Below the pieces are notes generated by a model. That model made no database searches. It had not been told where the DNA came from and saw only the letters and a list, made by a program, of their open reading frames with translations. The translations under genes were made by a program, and so were the position numbers. A stretch of DNA of 64,000 nucleotides from UBA1847 sp942492205 (GTDB taxonomy: Bacteria; Pseudomonadota; Gammaproteobacteria; Steroidobacterales; Woeseiaceae), in NCBI GenBank assembly GCA_942492205.1, contig CALODT010000001.1, forward strand, positions 1,674,001 through 1,738,000, in the 5' to 3' direction. The stretch's first letter is position 1; each line of letters begins with the position of its first letter. Below are positions 8,587 through 16,826 of this stretch, one piece after another.

Positions 8587-9939
8587 ATGAACATCACTCG
8601 TGAATTCGCTTCAAAGCTCTGCCTGACGTTGATCGTCGGAGTATTTGCCTTTGGTAGTGCTGCCGCCCAGAGGGCAACCGACGAGGACCGCGACAAGACC
8701 AAGACGAAGCAGGCCCAGGCCGTCAGCAAGGAAGTCTACGAAAAGATCCAGAAAGCGCAGGAACTCGTGGATGCCAAAGAATACCAGGCAGCCCTGAGGT
8801 CTTTGAATTCGCTCTACAACCCGGACAAACTTACCGAGTACGAGCAGGCGAACGTCCTGAACTACCTGGGCTTCGTCTACTACAACATGGACGATACCAA
8901 GGGCGCGATTCGTATCTACGAAAAGATGCTCGCCATTCCGACGCTCGAGCCTCAGATGGCCAAACAAACGACCTTCACGATGGCGCAGCTGCTAACGATG
9001 GAGGAGAACTACGGCAAGGCACTGCAGACCATCGACAAGTGGTTTGTGCTGGAAACCAACCCGGCTCCTGAGCCGTTCATCCTCAGGGCGCAGATTCTTT
9101 ACAACCTGAATCGCTACAAAGAAATGGTTGAGCCCATTGAAAACGCGATGCGCGTCGCCAGGGAACGTGATCTACCTTTGAAGGAAGATTGGTACGGCCT
9201 GTTGAACTTTGCTTATTTCCAGCAAGAGAATTACGCCAAGGTCCGGGATATACAGAAGATCCTGATTCTGAATTGGCCGAAGGCGCGCTACTGGAAGTCT
9301 CTCGCCGGCGCATACACGGAGCTGGGTGAGGATGAGAAGCTTATCTACGCTTATGATGCGGCGCACACCCAGGGTATGCTCGAGAAGGACACCGAGTTCG
9401 TAACGATGGCGCAGCTCTATCTCCAGGCGGAGGTCCCTTACAAGGCAGGTAAGCTGCTGGAAGAGAAAATGGCGGCAGGAATCGTGCCGAAGACCGAGAA
9501 GAACTACCGTCTTCTGTCACAAGCCTGGATGCTCGCGATGGAAGACGAGAAGTCGATCCCTGCCTTGCAGGCAGCAGCAAAACTCGCGACGCACGGTGAG
9601 CTGGATCAGCGCCTCGCCAACGCGTACCTGAACGTCGGCAACTACGGCGAATGCGTGAAATCCGCGAACAATGCGATTCGCAAGGGCGGACTGAAAAACC
9701 CGGATAATATGCAGATATCACTGGGCATGTGTTTATACAACCAGCGCAAGTACGCTGACGCGAAGGCCGCGTTCCGCAAGGCTGGCGAGACGCCGCGCTC
9801 CGAGCGTACGGCGAGCCAATGGATCAAGGTTATCGATGCCGACGTCGAGCGTAACCGTCAGATTCGCCTCGCTGAAGAAGCGGCCCGCAAGAAGCGCCAG
9901 GAACTGGATGCGAAGAAGGCAGCCGCTCAACGCGCCTGA
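8587..9939 (+). CDS. TPR-repeat periplasmic protein of the TonB cluster
   Basis: 450 residues with a signal peptide (to about GSAAAQ, residue 28) and at least six tetratricopeptide-like helical pairs across residues 45-410 (for example YEQANVLNYLGFVYYNMDD and LDQRLANAYLNVGNYGECV). A basic, Ala-rich tail (AARKKRQELDAKKAAAQRA) follows. TPR proteins end the DUF3450-ExbB-ExbB-ExbD-TonB operons of other gammaproteobacteria and are thought to scaffold the complex on the periplasmic side. Its exact partner is not established. It follows tonB by 52 bases and is followed by a strong hairpin. Confidence 0.88.
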   Translation: MNITREFASKLCLTLIVGVFAFGSAAAQRATDEDRDKTKTKQAQAVSKEVYEKIQKAQELVDAKEYQAALRSLNSLYNPDKLTEYEQANVLNYLGFVYYNMDDTKGAIRIYEKMLAIPTLEPQMAKQTTFTMAQLLTMEENYGKALQTIDKWFVLETNPAPEPFILRAQILYNLNRYKEMVEPIENAMRVARERDLPLKEDWYGLLNFAYFQQENYAKVRDIQKILILNWPKARYWKSLAGAYTELGEDEKLIYAYDAAHTQGMLEKDTEFVTMAQLYLQAEVPYKAGKLLEEKMAAGIVPKTEKNYRLLSQAWMLAMEDEKSIPALQAAAKLATHGELDQRLANAYLNVGNYGECVKSANNAIRKGGLKNPDNMQISLGMCLYNQRKYADAKAAFRKAGETPRSERTASQWIKVIDADVERNRQIRLAEEAARKKRQELDAKKAAAQRA

Positions 9940-9981
9940 GCCGCTCGCTCTCGGCCAAACAACACAGCCATTTAGTAAAAC

Positions 9982-10011
9982 GGGGCGTTGACCGGAAACG
10001 GTCAACGCCCC
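9982..10011. terminator. strong hairpin after the TonB operon
   Basis: A perfect 12-bp inverted repeat (GGGGCGTTGACC and GGTCAACGCCCC) with a six-base loop, 42 bases after the TPR gene stop. On the plus strand no T-run follows; on the minus strand it is followed by GTTTTAC. It may slow polymerase or protect the 3' end of the TonB transcript rather than act as a full intrinsic terminator. It lies 35 bases upstream of the ferredoxin start. Confidence 0.6.
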
Positions 10012-10046
10012 TAGAATTGCGCGTCACATCAAAGCGGAATGAAGCA

Positions 10047-10367
10047 ATGCCGAAGATCACCTATGTCACCACGGATGGAGAGCGCCACGACGTCGAGGTG
10101 GATAATGGCTACTCGGTCATGGAGGGCGCAATCAACAACGACATAGACGGCATTGTCGCTGAATGCGGCGGAGCCTGTGCCTGTGCAACCTGTCATGCCT
10201 ACATCGATGAAAAGTGGCTGGACAAGCTGCCGGAAATGGATGATATGGAAGACAGCATGCTTGACGCAGCGTTCGAACGTAAAGCGAACAGCCGCCTCAG
10301 CTGCCAGATCGAAGTGTCCGATGAACTGGACGGCCTCGTCGTCTATGTTGGTGAAAACGACTACTAG
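10047..10367 (+). CDS. 2Fe-2S ferredoxin (adrenodoxin type)
   Basis: 106 residues, normal for adrenodoxin/putidaredoxin-type ferredoxins. The cluster ligands are C40, C46 and C49 in the CGGACACATCHAY loop, plus C86 in LSCQIE, giving the C-x5-C-x2-C...C pattern. The C-terminal EVSDELDGLVVYV is typical. Such ferredoxins donate electrons to monooxygenases or P450s; no partner is encoded nearby, so the physiological partner is unknown. The ATG at 10047 gives the family's usual N-terminus, although the frame is open upstream to 10017. It converges on the acyl-CoA dehydrogenase with 12 bases between stops. Confidence 0.92.
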   Translation: MPKITYVTTDGERHDVEVDNGYSVMEGAINNDIDGIVAECGGACACATCHAYIDEKWLDKLPEMDDMEDSMLDAAFERKANSRLSCQIEVSDELDGLVVYVGENDY

Positions 10368-10379
10368 TTTCGTTGCTGG

Positions 10380-11546
10380 CTAGCGCAATCCGGTTTCGGC
10401 TCGGCCAATCACCATTCTCTGGATCTCACTGGTGCCTTCATAAATCTCGGTGATTTTGGCGTCCCTGAAGTAGCGTTCCAGCGGCAGCTCCTTGCTGTAG
10501 CCCATTCCGCCATGGATCTGTAATGCCTGGTGGGTAACGAACATGGCCGTTTCCGAGGCGTACAGCTTGGCAATACTCGAGTTCAAGGTATTTCGTGCGC
10601 CGGATTTCTTCGCCTCTTCCTTGGACCAGGCGGCCCGCAATACGAGCAGTCGCGCAGCATCAATTCGCATCTTCATGTCTGCAATCTTGCCCTGGATCGC
10701 CTGGAAGCTGCCAATCGCGGAGCCGAACGCCTTGCGTTCACGCGAGTACTCGACAGCGGCCTCGTAGGCTGCTCGAGCTATGCCGACGGCCTGCGCAGCG
10801 ACTCCGACACGTCCTGCATCCAGGACAGTCAACGCAATCTTGAAGCCTTCACCTTCCTCGCCGATCCTGTTTTCGGCGGGACACTGATAGTCCTCAAATT
10901 CGATCTCGCAGGTAGCCGATGCACGAATGCCAAGCTTTGGCTCAGTCTTGCCGACCCGGAAACCGGGCTCTTTCGTATCGATAACGAAGGCGCTGATCCC
11001 AATAGAGTCACCGTCTTTATCCGCGGTCTGCGTGAATACGATCATGTACCGGGCAACCGGGCCGGAAGAAATCCAGGCCTTCTTGCCGTTAATCGTGTAG
11101 GACTTGCCATCAGCAGAACGCACTGCCTTGGTGCGCATCGTGGCCGCATCCGAGCCGGACTGCGGCTCGGTCAGTGCATACGCGCCGTTCACTTCGCCGG
11201 ATGCGACCGGGCGCAGATACGTCTGTTTCTGTGCTTCGGTGCCAAACTCGAGCAGGGGCACACCAAACAGGGAATTGTTAACGGACACGATGGTGCCGTG
11301 AGAAGCATCCGCCGCCGATATTTCTTCCATTACCAGCACATAGCAGATGGAATCAAGTTCCGATCCGCCATACTCCGTGGGTGCCTCAATTCCCATGAAC
11401 CCGAGCTCGCCTGCCGCGCGAATGGTCTCGGCGGGAAACTCACCGCTGATATCGAACTCCGCGGCTACAGGCGCGATCGCTTTCTGGGCGAACTCTCTTG
11501 CGGCGTCCCGAATCATCTCTTGCTCTTCAGTTAATGCGAAGTCCAT
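10380..11546 (-). CDS. acyl-CoA dehydrogenase
   Basis: 388 residues, full length for the FAD-dependent acyl-CoA dehydrogenase family. The N-terminal helical domain (MDFALTEEQEMIRDAAREF) is followed by the middle beta domain with YALTEPQSGSDAATM and INGKKAWISSG. The C-terminal helical domain carries QALQIHGGMGYSKELP and ends in ITEIYEGTSEIQRMVIGR. The Glu of YEGTSEIQR is the catalytic base, as in short-chain and butyryl-CoA dehydrogenases. It passes electrons to ETF, whose genes lie 0.7 kb away. AGGAAGAG upstream supports the ATG. Precise chain-length preference cannot be read from the sequence. Confidence 0.93.
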   Translation of the reverse strand: MDFALTEEQEMIRDAAREFAQKAIAPVAAEFDISGEFPAETIRAAGELGFMGIEAPTEYGGSELDSICYVLVMEEISAADASHGTIVSVNNSLFGVPLLEFGTEAQKQTYLRPVASGEVNGAYALTEPQSGSDAATMRTKAVRSADGKSYTINGKKAWISSGPVARYMIVFTQTADKDGDSIGISAFVIDTKEPGFRVGKTEPKLGIRASATCEIEFEDYQCPAENRIGEEGEGFKIALTVLDAGRVGVAAQAVGIARAAYEAAVEYSRERKAFGSAIGSFQAIQGKIADMKMRIDAARLLVLRAAWSKEEAKKSGARNTLNSSIAKLYASETAMFVTHQALQIHGGMGYSKELPLERYFRDAKITEIYEGTSEIQRMVIGRAETGLR

Positions 11547-11639
11547 TGTTATTCTCTTCCTGCTAGAATCAGTCCAATCCGGGCAAAAATCATTGCCGAT
11601 TGCGCCCGTAATCTCAATACCTTAACAGGAGTAATTTTG

Positions 11640-12122
11640 ATGACCATCTCAGTTGGCGACAAGATGCCGTCGGGCGCTTTCGGCGTAATGACAGATGCGG
11701 GTCCGGGCGCAGTTTCTACGGACGAACTGTTCTCTGGAAAAAAAGTAGTCCTGGTTTCCGTACCGGGCGCGTTTACGCCGACCTGCTCGATGAATCACCT
11801 GCCCGGATTCGTAGATCAGGCCGCTGCGCTGAAAGCCAAAGGCGTCGATACCATCGCCTGCATGGCTGTGAATGATGTATTCGTCATGGACGCGTGGGGC
11901 AAAGACCGTGGCGTCGGCGATGACGTCATGATGCTCGCGGACGGCAACGGCGACTACGCCAAGGCGCTTGGACTCGAGATGGACGGCACGGCCTTCGGCA
12001 TGGGTAAACGCGGCCAGCGATTCGCTATCGTTGTCGACGACGGCGTTGCAACCCATGTCGGCGTAGAAGCACCGGGTGAGTTTGAGGTGAGCAAAGCGGA
12101 GGCGATCCTGGCCGCCTTGTAA
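11640..12122 (+). CDS. peroxiredoxin (Prx5 family)
   Basis: 160 residues; reduces hydrogen and organic peroxides in the cytoplasm. The active-site loop PGAFTPTCSMNHLPGF holds the peroxidatic C49. The Prx5 pattern continues with MAVNDVFVMDAWGK and ADGNGDYAKALGLEMD. There is one further Cys (C74), and no fused glutaredoxin domain. A TTG three bases earlier is in frame, but AGGAG eight bases before the ATG at 11640 favours the ATG. It is divergent from the acyl-CoA dehydrogenase and ends at a strong terminator. Confidence 0.93.
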   Translation: MTISVGDKMPSGAFGVMTDAGPGAVSTDELFSGKKVVLVSVPGAFTPTCSMNHLPGFVDQAAALKAKGVDTIACMAVNDVFVMDAWGKDRGVGDDVMMLADGNGDYAKALGLEMDGTAFGMGKRGQRFAIVVDDGVATHVGVEAPGEFEVSKAEAILAAL

Positions 12123-12150
12123 GCCAGCATCGAGACGCAACAGAACAAAA

Positions 12151-12181
12151 AGAGCAGCCGTGCATGGCTGCTCTTTTTTTT
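12151..12181 (+). terminator. intrinsic terminator after peroxiredoxin
   Basis: AGAGCAGCC and GGCTGCTCT form a perfect 9-bp stem with a six-base loop, followed by eight T. It lies 28 bases after the peroxiredoxin stop. An A-run before the stem means it could also work for the opposing etf transcript. Confidence 0.9.
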
Positions 12182-12222
12182 GCCCAGAGTATTTGCCAGG
12201 TTCCTGCGCAGACTGTCCGGAG

Positions 12223-13164
12223 TTATCCCAATGCGTCTGTCAGTTCCGGGACAATCGTGAAAAGGTCGCCGACAAGCCCGATATCGGCAACTTCGAAGAT
12301 TGGCGCTTCCTCGTCCTTGTTGATCGCGACAATGGTGCCTGCATCCTTGATACCGGTAATGTGCTGGATGGCGCCGGAAATGCCTATCGCAATGTACAGA
12401 TCGGGAGCAATGATCTGCCCGGTTTGCCCGACCTGCGTCTCGGGTGGGACGTAGCCGGCATCGACCGCCGCTCGCGATGATCCGACTGCAGCGCCCAGCT
12501 GATCTGCCAGCTTGTAGATGATCTCAAAGCTTTCTTCACTACCGAGCGCACGCCCGCCCGAAACCACCTTTGCTGCGGTTTGCAGATCCGGTCGATCCGA
12601 AGAGCCGGTCTGAAGCTCGACGAAACGCGTGTGCGTTGGAATCTCACATTCCGCGGTGGCAGATTCAACAGGCGCGCTATTGCCACCGTCGGCGGCCTGG
12701 TAAGAGGCGGTCCTCACCGTTGCAACGACGGTGCTGTCAGATGGTGCCTCGACCGATACGATCGCATTGCCGGCATAGATGGGGCGCTTGAAACTATGGC
12801 TGCCGTCGACACTCATGATGTCGCTGATCTGATTGACGCCAAGCAACGCAGCGACACGAGGCATCAGGTCCTTGCCGAACGCGGTCGACGGACCGAAGAC
12901 GTGACTGTATCCCGATGCCAGCGCCACAATCTGCGGCGCCAACACGGCCGCGATAGCGGGATCATTTTCTTCGCGTTCAACCGTGAGTACGCGGCTGACG
13001 CCACTCAGTTGGGCAGCTTCCCCGGCCACATCGGCGGCTGCAGCAGCGAGGACGACGACGTCTATTTCGCTGCCGTCAATCTCTGCTGCGCAGGCCACGC
13101 ACTTTGCGGTGCTGGGGTTCAGGGTGGCACCGTTGTGCTCAGCAATAACCAGTATCTTAGCCAT
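12223..13164 (-). CDS. etfA: electron transfer flavoprotein alpha subunit
   Basis: 313 residues, standard length. The N-terminal domain (ILVIAEHNGATLNPSTAKCV) is followed by the conserved C-terminal FAD domain with GQTGQIIAPDLYIAIGISGA, IQHITGIKDAGTIVAINKD and EAPIFEVADIGLVGD. ETF accepts electrons from acyl-CoA dehydrogenases and passes them to ETF:quinone oxidoreductase, which is not in this window. Its ATG overlaps the etfB stop by one base (TAATG), indicating translational coupling. Confidence 0.96.
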   Translation of the reverse strand: MAKILVIAEHNGATLNPSTAKCVACAAEIDGSEIDVVVLAAAAADVAGEAAQLSGVSRVLTVEREENDPAIAAVLAPQIVALASGYSHVFGPSTAFGKDLMPRVAALLGVNQISDIMSVDGSHSFKRPIYAGNAIVSVEAPSDSTVVATVRTASYQAADGGNSAPVESATAECEIPTHTRFVELQTGSSDRPDLQTAAKVVSGGRALGSEESFEIIYKLADQLGAAVGSSRAAVDAGYVPPETQVGQTGQIIAPDLYIAIGISGAIQHITGIKDAGTIVAINKDEEAPIFEVADIGLVGDLFTIVPELTDALG

Positions 13165-13913
13165 TAGACGAGTCCTTTTGCTTTAAGCGCCGAAAGGAGG
13201 CCTGCGACATCGTCGACCATGATGCCGCGCTGCCTGCCTTCGGGTGGCTGGAATGCGGTTTCCTTTATCGCGGGCGCCGGTGCGATCTCAAGGTCCGCAA
13301 GTGGCAGGGTATCCAGCGGTTTTTTCTTCGCCTTCATGATATCCGGCAGCTTGACGTAACGCGGTTCGTTCAGGCGGAGGTCCACTGTGATGACGGCAGG
13401 CAGGTCGATCTCGATTGTTTCCAGACCGCTGTCGACCTCACGAGTGACCTTCGCGCTGGAGCCGTCAAACGTAAGCTCGGAAGCAAACGTGGCCTGTGGG
13501 CGACCCCAGATTGCGGCCAGCATTTGTCCCGTCTGACTGTTATCGTCATCGATGGCCTGCTTGCCGAGAATGACCAGTTCCGCATTCTCGCGATCAACGA
13601 TCGATTTAAAGACGCGGGCCACGGTCAACGCGTCCGGCGACGAGTCTGTTTCTACGAGAATGGCACGATCGGCGCCCATCGCCAGTCCCGTGCGCAGCTG
13701 CTGCTGAGCGTCGGCCGAGCCGATTGATACGACGATGACTTCGCTGGCCTCGCCGCGCTCCCTGATGCGCAAGGCCTCTTCGAGCGCTATCTCATCGAAC
13801 GGATTGATGCTCATTTTGACACCATCCGTCTCGACACCCGTGCCATCACTCTTCACCTGCACGCGGACGTTGTAGTCCACGACGCGCTTCAGGCCAACGA
13901 CTATTTTTTCCAC
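13164..13913 (-). CDS. etfB: electron transfer flavoprotein beta subunit
   Basis: 249 residues from the GTG at 13913 (a TTG one codon earlier is also in frame; GGGAG lies about eight bases before the GTG). Carries VVDYNVRVQVKSDGTGV, NPFDEIALEEALRIRERGEA, the signature KQAIDDDNSQTGQMLAAIW and EPRYVKLPDIMKAKKKP, all standard for EtfB, which binds AMP. It is first in the two-gene etfBA operon. Confidence 0.95.
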   Translation of the reverse strand: MEKIVVGLKRVVDYNVRVQVKSDGTGVETDGVKMSINPFDEIALEEALRIRERGEASEVIVVSIGSADAQQQLRTGLAMGADRAILVETDSSPDALTVARVFKSIVDRENAELVILGKQAIDDDNSQTGQMLAAIWGRPQATFASELTFDGSSAKVTREVDSGLETIEIDLPAVITVDLRLNEPRYVKLPDIMKAKKKPLDTLPLADLEIAPAPAIKETAFQPPEGRQRGIMVDDVAGLLSALKAKGLV

Positions 13914-14026
13914 CAATCTGTCTCCCTGTTTACTGCTACCGCGACTGCGGTTCTCGCCCGCGGGTGGCTATTGTCTATGACGGTTACACCGTGTACAAGA
14001 TCCAGACAGCATTACTCAGGGTTCCC

Positions 14027-14890
14027 ATGAGCCGGCCTGTTCACTTGATCGATACGCAGCAGCTTCAGAATTGCCTCGACGGCGGCAACTTGCGGATCGT
14101 CGATTGCCGTTTCGATCTTGCTGACCCGAAAGCCGGGCGGCAGTCTTATCTGCGGGCGCATATTCCAGGCGCCGTGTACGCGGACCTCGATCTGGATCTT
14201 GCCGCAGCGATCGGCCCCGATACAGGTCGTCACCCATTGCCGGATGCGCGGGACTTCGCCGCAACGCTTGGTCGGCTTGGAATCGATAACCGCGCGGAGG
14301 TTATCGTCTACGATGCGGATTCGGGTGCGGTGGCCGCGCGCGCCTGGTGGATGTTGCGGTGGATGGGCCACGAAAAAGTACGGTTACTGAACGGCGGAAT
14401 GCAGCAATGGTCGAGAGAAGGGCGTCCCGCGGAGTCCGGGACCGTGCGTGTGGCAGGCACGCGCTTCGAGGGTCAACCGCGACAGGAGATGACGGTCACG
14501 ACGGCGGAACTGGTCCGCGAGATGGAACACAGTGGGACATGTGTCCTCGTCGATGCAAGAGACGCGCGACGGTTTCGGGGCGAAGTCGAGCCGATAGACG
14601 CCGTTGCCGGCCATGTACCTGGCGCCAGGAACCTGCCCTATTCGCGGAGCCTGACGGAATCGGGGACCTGGAAGGAACGTTCGGAACTTGAGGCCCTTTG
14701 GTCTGCTGCGCTCGGAGAGGACAGGCGTGCCGGCTGGATTGCTATGTGTGGATCCGGTGTCACGGCCTGTCACCTCGCCATTTCTGCGCTTGAGGCCGGC
14801 TACCGCGAGCCACGGCTTTACGTGGGCTCATGGAGCGAGTGGATCCGTGATCCGGACCGTCCGGTAGCGCCCGGCCGAGGGCCGACCTGA
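14027..14890 (+). CDS. sulfurtransferase with two rhodanese domains
   Basis: 287 residues in the tandem-rhodanese architecture of thiosulfate and 3-mercaptopyruvate sulfurtransferases. The first, inactive domain spans about 5-130 (LIDTQQLQNCL, HIPGAVYADLDLDLA). The second spans about 150-283 with VLVDARDARRFRGEVEPIDA and HVPGARNLPY, and the catalytic loop CGSGVTACH. That loop holds the nucleophilic Cys; the CGSGVTA form is closest to the mercaptopyruvate type. The frame is open upstream to 13964, but the ATG at 14027 gives the usual N-terminus. No neighbour suggests a dedicated pathway. Confidence 0.88.
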   Translation: MSRPVHLIDTQQLQNCLDGGNLRIVDCRFDLADPKAGRQSYLRAHIPGAVYADLDLDLAAAIGPDTGRHPLPDARDFAATLGRLGIDNRAEVIVYDADSGAVAARAWWMLRWMGHEKVRLLNGGMQQWSREGRPAESGTVRVAGTRFEGQPRQEMTVTTAELVREMEHSGTCVLVDARDARRFRGEVEPIDAVAGHVPGARNLPYSRSLTESGTWKERSELEALWSAALGEDRRAGWIAMCGSGVTACHLAISALEAGYREPRLYVGSWSEWIRDPDRPVAPGRGPT

Positions 14891-14976
14891 CTGCGGATTT
14901 GACCTAAACTTAACGTCAGAGCGCTGTCTAAACTGTGCAGCGGCAGGCGCATGATTAGCGAAGTGGCAGTGCTAAA

Positions 14977-15474
14977 ATGACCAGATCGTCCAAAATAGAA
15001 GTCTATATAAAACAACTAATTATTGTTGTTTCTTTAAGTGGATTAGTAGCTTGTGCAGGCACTGCCCGGGAGGACAGGCAGGTCGATTCGGCTCGCTCCG
15101 ATTGCATCTATCAGCCAAGTATCCGAGGATACACCGTACTGGATGAGTCAAATCTCATCGTGTCTGCCTCGGCACGCCGCCAGTACCATGTAGTCCTCCA
15201 GAGAAGGGCGTTCGGACTTCGATCCAACTGGTCAATTGGCTTCAAATCAGCGACGGGCCGGATATGTGGGGGATTCAGTGAGGTCATTTTTGACGGCCGT
15301 TTCGACGACGGCGAGTCGATTCGAATTTCCTCTATCCGGGAAATCAGCGTCGAAGAGGAGGAGGACCTCCTGATTCGATACGGCAAGAAAGAGCCGGAAT
15401 ATGAACAAGCACCGGCGCCCCGGGACGTGAAGGGGGCCGATGTAGAAGAGCTGGACCCGGCCGCCGACGATTAG
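14977..15474 (+). CDS. DUF6491-like lipoprotein
   Basis: 165 residues with a lipoprotein signal (membrane-spanning IIVVSLSGLVACAG) and a lipobox that places the lipidated Cys at C26. The mature part is small and basic then acidic, with IRGYTVLDESNLIVSA and a conserved-looking ICGGFSEVIFDG. The tail is acidic (VEELDPAADD). The arrangement of paired cysteines and short beta strands resembles DUF6491 proteins of gammaproteobacteria; the function is unknown. AT-rich DNA surrounds the start, unlike the neighbours. Ends 47 bases before a strong terminator, so probably a monocistronic unit. Confidence 0.7.
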   Translation: MTRSSKIEVYIKQLIIVVSLSGLVACAGTAREDRQVDSARSDCIYQPSIRGYTVLDESNLIVSASARRQYHVVLQRRAFGLRSNWSIGFKSATGRICGGFSEVIFDGRFDDGESIRISSIREISVEEEEDLLIRYGKKEPEYEQAPAPRDVKGADVEELDPAADD

Positions 15475-15521
15475 TCGTCAGGCGACCGAGTCACGCAATC
15501 CGCAATCTCCGTGCGGACCCG

Positions 15522-15554
15522 CCCGGCCAACCGCAAGGTTGGCCGGGTTTTTTT
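15522..15554 (+). terminator. intrinsic terminator after the DUF6491 lipoprotein
   Basis: CCCGGCCAACC and GGTTGGCCGGG form a perfect 11-bp stem with a GCAA loop, followed by seven T. It isolates the lipoprotein gene from the CoA-transferase that begins 33 bases later. Confidence 0.93.
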
Positions 15555-15587
15555 GCAGCGAAATAAAGACTGGAGCATGCTTCGTTA

Positions 15588-16799
15588 ATGGCAGCGCCAC
15601 TTTCGAATATTCGGGTACTCGACATGAGCCGCGTGCTGGCCGGTCCATGGGCGGGACAGTTGCTGGGCGACTACGGAGCGGATGTCGTCAAGATCGAGCG
15701 GCCCGGCGCGGGTGACGACACTCGACAGTGGGGGCCTCCCTGGCTGGACAACGACACGGGCGGTGAGTCCGCGTACTACCTGTCGACGAACCGAAACAAG
15801 CGTTCGGTCACGGTTGACCTGACCAAGAAACAGGGGCAGCAGGTGATTCGCGACCTGGTTGCGCGGGCAGATGTGCTGCTCGAGAATTTCAAAGTCGGCA
15901 CGCTGCAACGTTTCGGCCTTGGACCTTCCGAACTGACACGGATTAACCCGCGGCTCATTTACTGCTCGATTTCGGCGTATGGCCCGACCGGCTCGAAAGC
16001 ACTGCAGCCCGGTTACGATGCCATGATCCAGGCTTCAGCGGGCCTGATGAGTATCACCGGAGCGACCGACGAAGATAACGGACGACCGCAGAAGGTCGGT
16101 GTTGCAATCGCCGATATCATGGCGGGCATGTACGCCACGACGGCGGTTCTGGCTGCACTGAATGCCCGTGCCCAATCCGGGGTTGGTCAGCATATCGACG
16201 TACCGCTGTATGACAGCCAGGTTGCATGGCTGGCCAACCAGGCCATGAATTTTCTTGTTGGCGGGCAGGTGCCAGCGCGAATGGGCAACGCGCATCCAAA
16301 CCTGGTGCCTTACCAGACATTCGCGACCAGCGACGGCGAGCTCATGCTGGCCGTGGGCAACGACAAGCAGTTCGCGGCCTGCGCCGAGTGTATCGGCGAG
16401 CCTGAGTTGGCACTCGATGAGCGGTTTCGCGAAAACCGCGATCGAATCGCCAATCGTGCCGCGCTGATCGCTCAGCTGGCGTCCATTTTCGCAAAGCGCA
16501 CAACGACCGAGTGGCTGCAAGCGCTGGCCGCTGGTGGCGTTCCGGCAGGACCAATCAACGACATTCAGGAAGTGCTGTCCGGGAGATACGCAAAGGAGCG
16601 CGATCTGGTTCGGTACCTTACAAATTCCCAGGGAAAGGACATTCCGACAGTTGCCAATCCCGTCGCGTTCGGCAGTACGCCCGTTGAATACGCGAAGTCA
16701 CCGCCGTTGCTGGGTGAGCATACTGATGAGGTTTTGCGCGAATGGTTGGGTTACTCTGACGCATTGATCGCCGAACTGCGTCAAAGTGCGGCGCTGTGA
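15588..16799 (+). CDS. family III CoA-transferase (CaiB/BaiF)
   Basis: 403 residues. The N-terminal VLDMSRVLAGPWAGQLLGDY, GADVVKIERPGAGDDTR and STNRNKRSVTVDL are standard for formyl-CoA transferase-like enzymes. NFKVGTLQRFGLG and GYDAMIQASAGLMSITG follow; the Asp in GYDAMIQA is the position that carries the acyl intermediate. It moves CoA between carboxylic acids. Succinyl-CoA:glutarate or similar dicarboxylate transfer is a common role for close relatives, but the substrate cannot be fixed here. It starts just after the preceding terminator and is followed by alaA 27 bases later. Confidence 0.9.
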   Translation: MAAPLSNIRVLDMSRVLAGPWAGQLLGDYGADVVKIERPGAGDDTRQWGPPWLDNDTGGESAYYLSTNRNKRSVTVDLTKKQGQQVIRDLVARADVLLENFKVGTLQRFGLGPSELTRINPRLIYCSISAYGPTGSKALQPGYDAMIQASAGLMSITGATDEDNGRPQKVGVAIADIMAGMYATTAVLAALNARAQSGVGQHIDVPLYDSQVAWLANQAMNFLVGGQVPARMGNAHPNLVPYQTFATSDGELMLAVGNDKQFAACAECIGEPELALDERFRENRDRIANRAALIAQLASIFAKRTTTEWLQALAAGGVPAGPINDIQEVLSGRYAKERDLVRYLTNSQGKDIPTVANPVAFGSTPVEYAKSPPLLGEHTDEVLREWLGYSDALIAELRQSAAL

Positions 16800-16826
16800 T
16801 TTTACGGACAAGTAATTGAAGCACCT

